From Zygnema cylindricum (Eukaryota; Streptophyta; Zygnematophyceae; Zygnematales; Zygnemataceae): a stretch of 64,000 nucleotides of DNA. Made by a program: the position numbers and the translations under genes. This document shows positions 54,280 through 64,000 of this stretch, one piece after another. The notes under the pieces are model-generated. The model saw only the letters and a list, made by a program, of their open reading frames with translations. It did not search any database and was not told the DNA's origin. Position 1 is the first letter of the stretch. Each line of letters begins with the position of its first letter. The stretch is from NCBI GenBank assembly GCA_037447655.1, contig JBBHKE010002877.1:362552-426551 (forward strand), given 5' to 3'.

Positions 54280-57200
54280 ATGGAGGTCTCAGAGTTTCAG
54301 GTTATGGGCCCACCCTCTAGGGTGCCAATATTTAATGGAACTGGCTTCATATACTGGGAAAGTATGATGATAGGAGCTCTATGCGAAAAAAGGTTTTGGG
54401 GGATAGTGAGTGGACGATTGGGGCGTCCATCAAGTCTTGGAATTCCTCCAGGGTTTAAAGGAAGCAGATTCACCAGGAAAGAGGATTCACCTTCAACGGA
54501 GGAAACAAAGGAAGGAGAGGTGGTGGACAAAGGAAAGGAGAAGGAGGTGACCACACCAATAGCAACTGGTTTAGCATTCGTGTCACCTATTCCGAGGAAC
54601 GAGGAGAATGATACTGAAACCTGGGACTTCAACAATATGGCGGCAAAGCACTTCATCCTACGCCATCTCACTCAAGGACTTGCATGTCCTCATTTGCAGG
54701 TAGAGAGGGCATCCGATCTTTGGATGGCTCTCATAGAGATGTACCGAAGTGGTACGATTCAGCAACAACAGTTGGCTGATCAGAAAGTTAAGGAGTATGT
54801 ATACAAAGGGGGAAATATGTTGGATTTTTGCAATGAGCTTGCTACACTCTTCATGGAGCTAGAGAGTGCGGGTAAAGTTTTTAGTGAAAAAGAAAAAGTT
54901 AACTGTTTACTAATGAAGTTACCTGATGAGTTCGAGAACATAGTCAACCGTGTGCAGGACTTGCCGGACTCAAGGTGGATATGGAACTCAGTGGTAGGGA
55001 TGATTCTCGTTCGAGAGAATACGATTGAGATCCGAAGGGGAGGAAAGAGTGGCCAAGCCTTGGCAACAGCGACCGATTGGAGGAACAAGGATTCCCGGAA
55101 ACCAGTCAGAAACTATGGGGGTAGGGAGCGGGAAAAACAGGTTGGCGAGTTCGAACCAAGGGCTCCCAAAGGTTTATGTCATTTTTGTAAGTTACCTGGG
55201 CACTATATGGCAGAGTGCACCAAGCTAACCGAGCTTCGGTTAAAGGAGGGGCAGACCGGTGGTACCCCGAGAGGAAAGAAAAAGGCCCTTGTCACACAGG
55301 TACTTGAGGCGGAATCCGAGGACGAGGACGATGAGCTCCTTTTGGATGAGGAGTTGGAGGCGAAAACTGAGGTTGAAATTCCACGAAGGCAGAAATGTGC
55401 TTACGGTGGATTGAAAGGTGAAGCAGGCTGGATTATAGATTCAGGTGCCTCAATGCACATGTGTAAGGATAGACACCTGTTCACTAAGATAAGAAAGATT
55501 CCCACCGTAGAGATAGAGTACGGGGATGGGAGGATAGTCACCACTACTCTTGTAGGATCGGTAGATCTGAAAGTGTTAGTTGAAGGAAAGACATCCATAT
55601 TAACATTCTCCGATGTATTGTTTATTCCGGAGCTGAACAAAAACCTTATCTCTACATCAGTATTAGATGATAAGGGTTTTTTTACTAGCACTAGGGAAGG
55701 AGTCTTTACTGCTAGTTTTGAGGAGGATGTCTATTTCATTGCTGAGAAAGGTAGCCATGGGATGTTTAGGCTGATCTTAAGTAATGAAACGAAGAAACTT
55801 TATTATGCTGGTGTTCATGATATTATGATGTGGCATAAGAGGCTTGGGCATGTGAATCTAGATAAGTTAAGAGAGATGAAAAAGATGGGAGTGGTGGAAG
55901 GGATTCAGTTCAGTGAGAGTGATGATATAAGTGATTGTAGTGGGTGTGCTCAAGGTAAAGCACACAGATTACCCTTTCTAAAAACAACCACCTACAAGGG
56001 AGAAAAAATTCTAGATCTAGTACACACAGATATTTGGGGACCGGCTTGAGTGCCCTCACCGGGGGGGAAGAGATTTATGATGACTATAACTGATGATTGG
56101 TCTCGGTATTCCCGAGTATATTTTTTGAAAAACAAGTCAGAGGCTGAGGACTGTTTTAGACAATATAAAGCATGGAGCGAAAAACTCCATGAAACTCCAA
56201 TCAAGAGAGTAAGGAGTGACAATGGTGGAGAGTATACTTCTTACCAGTTTGAGGATTTTTTGAGGGAAGATGGGGTTCAACACCAAAAGACAGTTCCAGA
56301 AAATCCGGAACAGAATGGGGTAGCTGAAAGGTTAAATAGAACACTAAGTGATAGTGCTAGAAGTATGTTGTCGGATAAGAAGATAGGAAAAAGGTTTTGG
56401 GCAGAAAAAATGAACTGTGCTAATTACCTCAAAAATAGAGTTCTTACTTCAGCTATAAAAGATCAAACACCTTATGAGAGATGGACAGGCCGGAAACCAG
56501 ACTTATCTCATTTAAAGGTTTTCGGCAGTCAAGTATTCAGTCTAGATACTGATCGGTCCAATTGGAAGCTAGATCCTAAAGGAAAACCGGGATACTTATT
56601 AGGATATGATGAGGATGTTAAAGGATATAGAGTTTATGATCTAAAAAGAGAAGATATAATCTTAGTAAAGCATCTAGTAGTTATGGATGAAGGAAAGTCT
56701 GTGGATCCCTTCAAATATACAAAGTCAGTAAAAATCAGATTTGAGTCAGAAAATTCTGATGACTTTGAGCTTCCTAACTATCCAGGTTTTAGAGACGATG
56801 ACATTCTTGCAGGAACAAATCAGACCGAAAAGGACTCGGCTGTGGAAACTCCAGTGACAACTCTACTCGAAGCGGAAGACGTGGTGGAAATTTATTCGGA
56901 ATCAAGGGATAGGGGAGAAGCCGAGTTTGTTCGAAAGAATCCACGAGAACCATCTATTCCGGCCTCAGATTTTGAGGGAGGGAGGAGAAGTAGCAAAAGA
57001 CTGCAAGAAAAACAGGTTAATAACAAGGTAACTAAACTATCTCATCAAGATGAACCTCAAACTTATCGAGAGGCGATGACTTGTCCAGAAAGAAACCGGT
57101 GGAAGACAGCCATCAATGAGGAGATGGCTTCAATCATGGCAGCCGATACTTGGGAGCTGGTGGACTGTCCACCTAACCGAAAACCAATCGGTTGTAAGTG

Positions 57201-58638
57201 GGTTTTCAAACTGAAACTGAACCCAGATAACACAATCGAGCGCTACAAGGCCAGATTAGTGGCAAAGGGATTTACACAAAAGGAAGGAATTGACTACGAG
57301 GAAACCTTTGCCCCGGTGGTCAGATTTCCCTCCGTCCGCATACTTCTCAGTTTAGCAGCGGCGGAAGACATGGAACTGCACCAGATGGACATCAAAACAG
57401 CCTTTTTGCATGGAGAATTAGAAGAGGAGATCTTCATGCGACAACCCGAAGGGTTTGTGGAAGAAGGAGAGGAGAGTAAGGTATGCCGGCTGATTAAATC
57501 TCTTTATGGTTTGAAACAGGCGCCCCGACAGTGGAATAAGAAGCTTGATGAGTTTCTTACCGGTCTAGGATATATTCGGATCAGCTCAGATCACTCAATC
57601 TATGTTTTCGAAGATGAGGAAGGTTTTATATTTATTGCAATTTATGTTGATGATTTGCTTGTTTTAAGTAAATCAATGGAAAAAATTAATAAACTGAAAA
57701 CCGATCTTAAGGGGAGATTTGAAATGAAGGATATGGGGGAAGCAAAATATATTTTGGGAATTCAAGTAGAGAGAGACCGAAAAAGAAAAATTATAAGATT
57801 GACTCAAAAGGAAGCAATAGGAAACATGCTTGAAAAATTTCAAATGGATAAAGCTAATAGTTGCACAACTCCAATGGAATTGAAGAAGGGAAGTGAGGGG
57901 AGTGAGGAAGAAGGAGTCATAGTCTTAGACGAGGAATTATCTCCTGAAGAACATAAGTTCATGCAGACTATTCCTTACAGGCAAGTAGTGGGAAGTCTAA
58001 TCTATTTTATGAATTGTACCCGGCCGGATTTAGCTGCAGCTGTAGGAGTGCTGAGTAGAAGTCTAAATGCTCCCACTAAGAAGGATTAGGAGGCAGCTAA
58101 GAGAGTTCTTAGATACTTGATAGGAACTAGGGATCTATGGTTGCATTTGGGTGGGGAGAATACTGACATCACTACTTGGAGTGATGCCAGTTATGGTGAT
58201 GCTCCGATGAGGAGATGTACTTCTGGATATGTATTATATGTGGGTGATGGGGCTTGCTGTTGGAGTAGCAAACAGCAAAAGGTTATTGCTCAGTCCACCA
58301 TGGAGGCTGAGTATATGGCCTCTTGCTCTGCTGTAAAAGAATTGATGTGGGTCAAGTCTTTGCTTGGTGAGCTTGGTCACCTTAAGAGTGGTGTGCAGAA
58401 AATATTTTGTGATAATCAGGCACCAATCGCTATTTCTGCCAATCCTAAACACCATTTTAAAGCCAAACACATGGACATCAGACTCAGCTTTGTTAGAGAG
58501 AAAGTAGAAAACAAAATAATCAGTTTAGAGTACAGACCAGATAGTGAGATGGTAGCAGATATGATGACCAAACCTGTGCCTTCCCCTAAGCTAATTTTTT
58601 GCAGGGAGAAGTGTGGTCTGAAATTAAAGATTGACTAG
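54280..58638 (+). pseudogene. Ty1/copia gag-pol polyprotein, nearly intact, two in-frame stops (element 1)
   Basis: One frame from ATG 54,280 (inside the LTR) to the stop at 58,636-58,638, about 1,450 codons, interrupted only by TGA at 56,047 and TAG at 58,087. Gag starts MEVSEFQVMGPPSRVP; zinc knuckle CHFCKLPGHYMAEC at residues 300-313. Protease WIIDSGASMHMC near residue 384. Integrase: HKRLGHVNLDKL with CSGCAQGK, catalytic residues in HTDIWG, RSDNGGE and QNGVAERLN; tail PYERWTGRKPDLSHL. Reverse transcriptase: KWVFKLKLNPDNTIERYKAR, MDIKTAFLHGELEEE, YVDDLLV. RNase H: EAEYMASCSAVKELMWVK, CDNQAPIA, ending ADMMTKPVP. The order integrase before reverse transcriptase makes it copia/Pseudoviridae. 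At the second stop the sister copy at 28.3 kb has tryptophan. Both stops are compatible with C-to-T type transitions. Gag and Pol share one frame, so no frameshift signal separates them. Confidence 0.95.
54300..54314 (+). other. Copia primer binding site, half-tRNA-iMet type
   Basis: GGTTATGGGCCCACC directly abuts the LTR end TTTCA. It is complementary to the anticodon arm of initiator tRNA-Met (GGTGGGCCCATAACC) rather than to the tRNA 3' end, the arrangement known for Drosophila copia, where a cleaved tRNA half primes reverse transcription. It is also translated as VMGPP within gag. Confidence 0.85.
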
Positions 58639-58651
58639 AAAATAAGGGGAG
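58638..58651 (+). other. Polypurine tract of copia element 1
   Basis: GAAAATAAGGGGAG immediately before the 3' LTR; primes plus-strand synthesis in the family. The same tract is next to the LTR of element 3. Confidence 0.9.
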
Positions 58652-59700
58652 TGTAGAAACTAATGGTTTTATTAGTATTTTCTAGGTCTGAAAAGAAATA
58701 TAGAAGTCGAGGCAGTCTATCTCTAACTTCTCTCTCCAACTCTCAAACTTGTCGCAGTCACTGAGAAATTGGAGAGGAAGCTAGAGCCATGGCTACCTTG
58801 GCTATCCTGAGGTTTACAGGAATTTTATATTAGGGTTTATATATTTAATTAAAATGTATGTGCCGGCGGCAGGATTTGATCCTTGTACCTGCCGGCCGGC
58901 AGACACAATGTAGCCGGTAGCCTTTGCCGTTTCATCTAGCGGTAGTGTTACCTAGCATATAGTTTGATAATTATATATATATGTATACAAGCGATAAACC
59001 ATTTAACTAGAATTAATTACGGGATACATAGATCCAGTAATATGTAATGTACGACTTACGGTACGGACATAAATCAGTACCGCGCATTTGTTTCGTAAAT
59101 GAAACAAATACCGCGAATGTATTTATTACGGCTACGATTAAAGCCGAATTTAATCGGACGGCCGGGATTAGCGCCGAGATCGCGGAGGAAGATTTCGGCG
59201 GTTTGTTGCCATCGCCACATCGGATGACGCGTGGCAAATTTCCGTTGGATTGTGGAAACTCCGGAGATTATGGCACCGAATCCGGATTTGACATGTGTCG
59301 ACATTTTGGCCATGTCGTACAATATCCGTACATAAAGTACACCGGCAGCTGTACTTTTGCGTACGGAACTCAATTCTGATTGGTTCCGTACATCAGTAGA
59401 TAGAGTCTGTGAGAGAGATAGGACTTAGAAAAATTAGAAGATAGGACCCTCTCTCCCAGAGAGCTTCTGTACAAAAGGTCAACTTTGACCCTCCATAACT
59501 TACTGCTCAGGGGAGCAAATTCAGAGATTCTTTTTGCTATCGACTCAGGGGAGTCTTGTCTTCACAGGGGTGAAGTTGGTCAGAGTTTTTGTCTGCCAGG
59601 GTGGCAGTTATTTTTGCTTAAACACAAAGGGGTCAGGATTATCCTAGAGGCTTCTTGGAAGCTGTCCACTCTGAGGACTTATGGAGGTCTCAGAGTTTCA
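58652..59700 (+). mobile_element. Copia 3' LTR of element 1
   Basis: 1,049 bp, nearly identical to 53,251-54,299; followed by the CATTT duplication at 59,701. Its 3' end still encodes MEVSEFH, showing that the gag start is LTR-borne. Confidence 0.97.
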
Positions 59701-59733
59701 CATTTAATGCCATATGTACAAGTCATTAATTAC

Positions 59734-60224
59734 TGTAACAGGGTTACAGAGTTGGGTACTTAGTGGCTAGGGCTAGGCTGTTATAGTTGCGATTCCAGAG
59801 CAGCGCAGCTGCGATTCCAGACCAGCGCAGCATAGCAGCATAGCAGCGTAACAACTTAGCGGCGTAGCAACTTAGTAGCGCACCAGCGTAGCAGCGCAGC
59901 ATAGCAACACCGCAGAATGTAGATTGAGCTGTATAGTTATAGAACGAAGTTTTGGATAGTTCTCGGTTGACCGTCAAGGTCCACGTGTACAGCTGTACAG
60001 TATTAGGATGACTAGCAGTTAGTTAGTTTAAATAGTCGAGTATACCTTGTGAATAAGGACCTGAAGTAGACCTATACAGCGAGCGCAACCCTGTACTCTC
60101 TTTCCAGCAATAAAGCGCAACCTTGTCTGTTAGTACTGTGTGCTCCTACTGTTGCTACGGGAAGGTCCTTGGTGTTTCCGCTGTGCATTGTGACGTGTTG
60201 TGGTGTATTGTTGCCTCTGTTACA
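59734..60224 (+). mobile_element. Ty3/gypsy chromovirus 5' LTR (plus-strand element)
   Basis: 491 bp, TGTAACAGGG to CTCTGTTACA, 33 bp after the copia element. It contains a GCAGCGTAGCAAC-type repeat at 59,798-59,925 and CAATAAAG near 60,107 that may be a polyadenylation signal. It matches the minus-strand LTRs at 30.3 and 35.2 kb. Confidence 0.93.
59798..59925. repeat. GCAGCGTAGCAACTTAGC repeat inside gypsy LTR
   Basis: About a dozen GC(A/G)TAGCA(G/A) words in tandem. The same series, diverged, is in both minus-strand gypsy LTRs (about 30,594-30,700 and 35,555-35,660), so it is a fixed part of the LTR. Confidence 0.8.
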
Positions 60225-60225
60225 C

Positions 60226-60237
60226 TGGTATCGGAGC
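60226..60237 (+). other. Gypsy primer binding site (initiator tRNA-Met 3' end)
   Basis: TGGTATCGGAGC, one base from the standard plant site TGGTATCAGAGC, starts two bases after the LTR end. Confidence 0.9.
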
Positions 60238-60258
60238 AGTTAACCGTGACCCGACAGC

Positions 60259-61440
60259 ATGGATGAACACGGCGTATCCACTGCAGAAATGTTGGCGCAA
60301 GTTCTCAGGGAGTTGGAAAGTGTGACATTACAGAACGCGTAGCTAAGTAACACCATTGCAGCCTTGGAGTCTCGTCTACGGGAGCGACCTCATGGAGGCA
60401 CTGAGAGAGACTCCAGGAGACCGAAATTAAGGCTTCCCGACGAGTTTGACCCTGCAAGACACAAGAACCTTGACACATGGCTATTCTCTGTTGCGAACTA
60501 TCTCGAGAATTTTCCAAGCCTATCGGATCGTGAGAAGATTCACTACGCGGGTGGTCTTCTTAAAGGGGCAGCGGGGGCATGGTGGAGGACATTGGTGGAG
60601 GACGATGAAATACCGACCGTCTGGGCGCTCTTTGTTCAACTTCTCCGCGACACTTGGCAGCGCGTCAACACGTTGAAGGCGGCGAGAGATAAGATCGCAG
60701 TATTGAAGCAACGAACTTCCGTGATGGAGTTTACGCAGCGGTTCTTGGAGTGCAAAGTTCAAATACCTACGATGACGAAGGATGAAGCCGTGGATCGCTA
60801 CATGAAGGGGCTGAAGTCGTCTATTCGTAGAGATGTTCAACAGTGGCTTGCTCGGGAAAGCACGACTCCTACACTCTCGTCAATCGTCTAGTTTGCGGAA
60901 CGGACCGATTCGGTCGACTTTAACCTCCGGAGACCTTATCACTACGGGCCGAGCAGTAGCGGAGGAAACTGACGAGACGAAGGTCCAACCCCCATGGAGC
61001 TCGGCGCAATTAATGAGGATAAGGAAGTGGTCAACGTCCTGCGGAGAAAGAAGAAACCTACCAAGACCAAGACTAATGACTTATCCCCCGAGGAAATACA
61101 CCGGAGGAGGCAAAATGGCCTATGCTTCGAGAGCGGTTCTCCAGATCATATGGCTCGAGAGTGTCCAAAACGAAAAGGTCCCAAAAAGGGAAAACTTACC
61201 GTTATGAGATTATCCGGTGAAGGAGGAGACCCTTTGATATTTCGGTGTCAAATAGGAGCGAGTGGAGCTAACTTCATGGTGGACTCCGGAGCATCGGGGA
61301 ACTTCATTAACGAGGCGACGGTGTTAAGGTTGAAACTCCCTCTTGTGGTGCTAAAGGTCATCAGTCGGTACAATTGGCGGACGACAGTTCCTTATCGATT
61401 ACCCATCGTACCCCGAGGTTATGCGTCGGAATTGGGAAAT
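60259..61440 (+). pseudogene. gag: Ty3/gypsy gag and protease, with stops
   Basis: From ATG 60,259: MDEHGVSTAEMLAQVLRELE, then coat-protein (retrotrans_gag) sequence LDTWLFSVANYLENF, GAWWRTLVEDDE, and FTQRFLECKVQIPTM. After PMELGAI comes a zinc knuckle CFESGSPDHMARECP in which the second cysteine is serine. The protease has FMVDSGASGNFI near 61,280. In-frame stops are TAG at 60,340 (glutamine in the sister copy at 35.1 kb), TAG at 60,889 and TGA at 60,970, and there is a frameshift at about 61,330-61,430. Dead copy but complete in outline. Confidence 0.88.
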
Positions 61441-64000
61441 TCCGATGGTACGACATGCTTCATGTATTACCTCTTGGGGACCATGAGGTAATCCTGGGGA
61501 AGCTGTGACTGCAAAAATGGAATCCGACGAACGATTGGAGAAGTGGCGCCATGAGAGTGAAGAAAGGTGAAGAAGAGTTTGAGGTAAAAGCGGGAGCGGC
61601 TGGTAAGGGAGCGGAAGAGGGACGCCTGCTTTCGGCCTTACAGCTCAAGAGGGCACTCAAGAAAGGGGAAACAATTGGTATGGCGGTCGTCCAGCCAATG
61701 GAGGAGGCGAAGGAGGAGATCCCGGAAGAATGGAAGAAGAAGGACCCCGACTCCGACTCCAAAGAAAGTGACGACATTGGAAAGACTTCCGTAGAGGCCC
61801 GGGAAGTCGTGACAAAACTTCTCGAGGAGTACGCAGATGTGTTTCCCCCGACGCTCCCCGAAGGATTACCTCCGAAGCGCGAAGTAGACCATAGGATAGA
61901 GCTTGTTCTGGGAGCGGTACCCCCGGCTAATCGGATGTACAAGATGAGCTACACCGAGTTGGACGAACTGAAAAAGCAACTCGCGAAGTTGGTCGAAGCC
62001 GGAGCAATCGAACCAAGCAAGTCACCGTATGGGGCCCCCGTTCTCTTTGTAAACAAGAAAGATGGAGGTTTCCGTATGTGTATTGATTACCGAGCGCTGA
62101 ATAAATTAACGGTGAAGAATGCGTACCCCCTACCGAGGATAGACGAATTATTGGATCGACTTCGAGGTGCTAAATATTTTTCGAAAATAGACTTGCGGAG
62201 CGGCTACCACCAGATCAGAATTGCCTAGGAAGATGTGGAGAAAACGGCGTTCAGAACTCGATACGGTCATTTCCAGTTTCGGGTAATGCCGTTCAGGTTG
62301 ACTTACGAACCGACAACCTTTATGCATTTAATGAATTCCATTTTTCGGCAATATCTGGACGCGTTTGTGATCGTTTTCCTAGACGACATACTGGTGTATA
62401 GCAGAACGAAGGAGGAGCATATGAAGCACTTAGGGACGGTCCTCTAAGTCCTTCCGGAAAATACGTAATACGCAAAAAGAAGTAAATGTGACTTTTTCAA
62501 GGAGCAGATTGATTTTTTAGGCCATGTGGTGAGCCGGGATGGAATCGCAGTGGATCCAAACAAGACAAGGGTAGTTAACGAGTGGCCGCAGCCGGCGAAT
62601 ACTACGGAGTTACGGAGCTTTCTAGGACTATGCTCCTATTATCGACGTTTTGTCGAAGGTTGCGCAAAAAACGATGCACCGCTCATGGAATTGCTCAAGA
62701 ATGACGTGCCCTATGATTGGAAAAAGGCACAAGGGGCAGCCTTTAACACGCTAAAGGAGCGGTTGGTTACCGCCCCTGTGTTAGCTGTTCACGACCCGGA
62801 CTTACCCTGGACGATAATTACCGACGCTAGGGATACGGCCATTGGAGCGATCCTTATGCAAGATCAAGGGAAAGGTCTTCAACCCATCGCCTACGACAGT
62901 CGAAAACTAAAGGCAGTAGAGCTAAACTGGGCCACCCATGAGAAGGAGACAATAGCTATCATCAATGCGCTGGAAGTTTGGAAGTGTTACGTGCAAGGGA
63001 AACAGATCACGATTATCACGGATCACCACGCCTTAAAATATCTCCAAACCCAGCCGAAGTTGTCCAAGAAACAAGTGCGATGGATGACGTTTCTGCAAAC
63101 CTTCGGTCCAGAACTTGTTATAGAATATAAGCCGGGCAAAACGAACCCGGCGGATGCGTTGTCAAGAAGACCCGACGTCGCTGCGCCAGTAGCGGAGCAG
63201 CGACCGCAAGCATCGCAGCATGGGAACCTAGGCTTTGTGAATGAGAACATCGCACCGTCAACCGCAACGCAAGACCCAGAACTCACCGCAGTCACCAGTA
63301 CGGTGCAAGTGGATGACCAGTGGTTAGGTCGGATAAAGGCCGCCTACGACGACGATGATTCACTAAAGGAACTCATTAAACGGAAAGTACTCGTTCGAAC
63401 TGCCAATGGTATGTGGCGATACAGACCGAGTAAGACAACACGGCTTTATGTGCCAACTAATACGGAACTCCGTCACATGATTCTTAAAATGAGTCACGAC
63501 GAGCCGCTCAGTGGACATTTTGGGCGGGATAAAACAACTGCACGTGTCGCTGAGGCGTATTACTTGACGAACATGACTCAAGACATTGCAGAATATGTCC
63601 GGACGTGTGACTCCTGTAATAGGAACAAACCGGATTCACGGCAACGAGGTCTGTTACAACCCCTTCCGATACCATCTGTTCCTTGGGAGGCAATTTCGAT
63701 GGATTTCATCGTGGCCCTCCCACTGACGAAGGAGGGCTACGACTCGATCTTCGTTGTCGTGGATTACCTAACGAAAATGGAACATTTTCTACCCACGTCC
63801 ACCACAGCTACTGCACGAGATATCGCGGACTTATTCTTTTGGGAGATATTCCGCCATCACGGACTTCCGACAAGGATCGTCAGCGACCGCGATCGTAAAT
63901 TCGTGAGCCACTTCTGGCAAAATATTTTTGCGCTATGTGGCACGCAGCTGGCTATGTCCACAGCCTACCACCCTCAAACTGATGATCAGACTGAAAGGGT
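61441..64000 (+). pseudogene. pol: Ty3/gypsy pol: reverse transcriptase, RNase H, integrase (runs off the window)
   Basis: Reverse transcriptase: [62 protein letters not shown], and the connecting [12 protein letters not shown]. RNase [59 protein letters not shown]. Integrase: H-H-C-C zinc site from about 63,495 to 63,620 (CDSC), catalytic aspartates in SMDFIVALP and [10 protein letters not shown], and QTERV glutamate in the last bases of the window. Stops lie at 62,226 (TAG), 62,445 and 62,466 (TAA); from there to the end of the window the frame is open. The order RT-RNase H-integrase is Ty3/gypsy. The chromodomain seen in the minus-strand sister should lie beyond the window. Confidence 0.92.

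Larger units (their letters stand above)
53251..54299 (+). mobile_element. Copia 5' LTR of element 1
   Basis: 1,049 bp, TGTAGAAACT to GAGTTTCA. The 3' LTR (58,652-59,700) has the same length; I count about seven substitutions by eye (about 0.7%). Flanking pentamer CATTT at 53,246-53,250 is repeated at 59,701-59,705. It contains the GTAC hairpin at 53,926-53,964, an antisense tRNA-like module and, at 54,280, the ATG of gag. Confidence 0.97.

Overview
The window is eukaryotic nuclear DNA from the green-plant (streptophyte) lineage. Four things point there. It carries a fused dehydroquinate dehydratase/shikimate dehydrogenase gene of plant type. It has a Ty3/gypsy chromovirus whose primer site matches plant initiator tRNA-Met. 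It has Ty1/copia elements typical of large plant genomes. It also contains a nuclear-type tRNA-Ser with long variable arm. I cannot name the species; the very low gene density with GC-rich exons in AT-rich surroundings would suit a charophyte or bryophyte-grade plant, but that is inference.

Layout. 1-17 kb: AT-rich, gene-poor DNA with short inverted-repeat elements (a MITE family ending in TACACC), one clear hAT-like non-autonomous element with an 8-bp duplication, a 49-bp minisatellite, a possible OB-fold (RPA-like) gene fragment, a copia 5' LTR with a gag stub, and a complete solo LTR with its 5-bp duplication. 17-35.7 kb: a retrotransposon graveyard. It starts with a broken Myb/SANT (trihelix-like) gene cut by a copia LTR, then two tandem LTRs, a gag-protease element without reverse transcriptase, a decayed copia element, a reverse-oriented copia copy inserted into it, and a reverse-oriented chromovirus that is itself interrupted by another copia LTR and a 10-N assembly gap. 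39.4-47.2 kb: the only clear host genes, a tRNA-Ser(GCU) and an eight-exon DHQ-SDH gene (553 residues by my exon model) of the shikimate pathway. 47.2-53.2 kb: purine-rich and then AT-rich DNA with MITEs. 53.2-64 kb: a young, nearly intact copia element with 1,049-bp LTRs and a CATTT duplication, followed 33 bp later by a Ty3/gypsy element that runs off the end of the window.

How the parts work together. The DHQ-SDH protein makes shikimate from dehydroquinate (steps 3 and 4 of the pathway to aromatic amino acids). Its second SDH substrate serine is replaced by glycine, which may affect shikimate/quinate preference. Its seven introns are each dominated by a different simple repeat, and intron 7 holds two decayed copies of exon 7. 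The copia family shares three unusual features across divergent LTRs: a primer site matching the anticodon arm of initiator tRNA-Met (a half-tRNA primer, as in Drosophila copia) that lies inside gag; a GTAC-rich hairpin with changes in both arms that preserve pairing; and a tRNA-like module lying antisense in the LTR. These are the best candidates for something undescribed.
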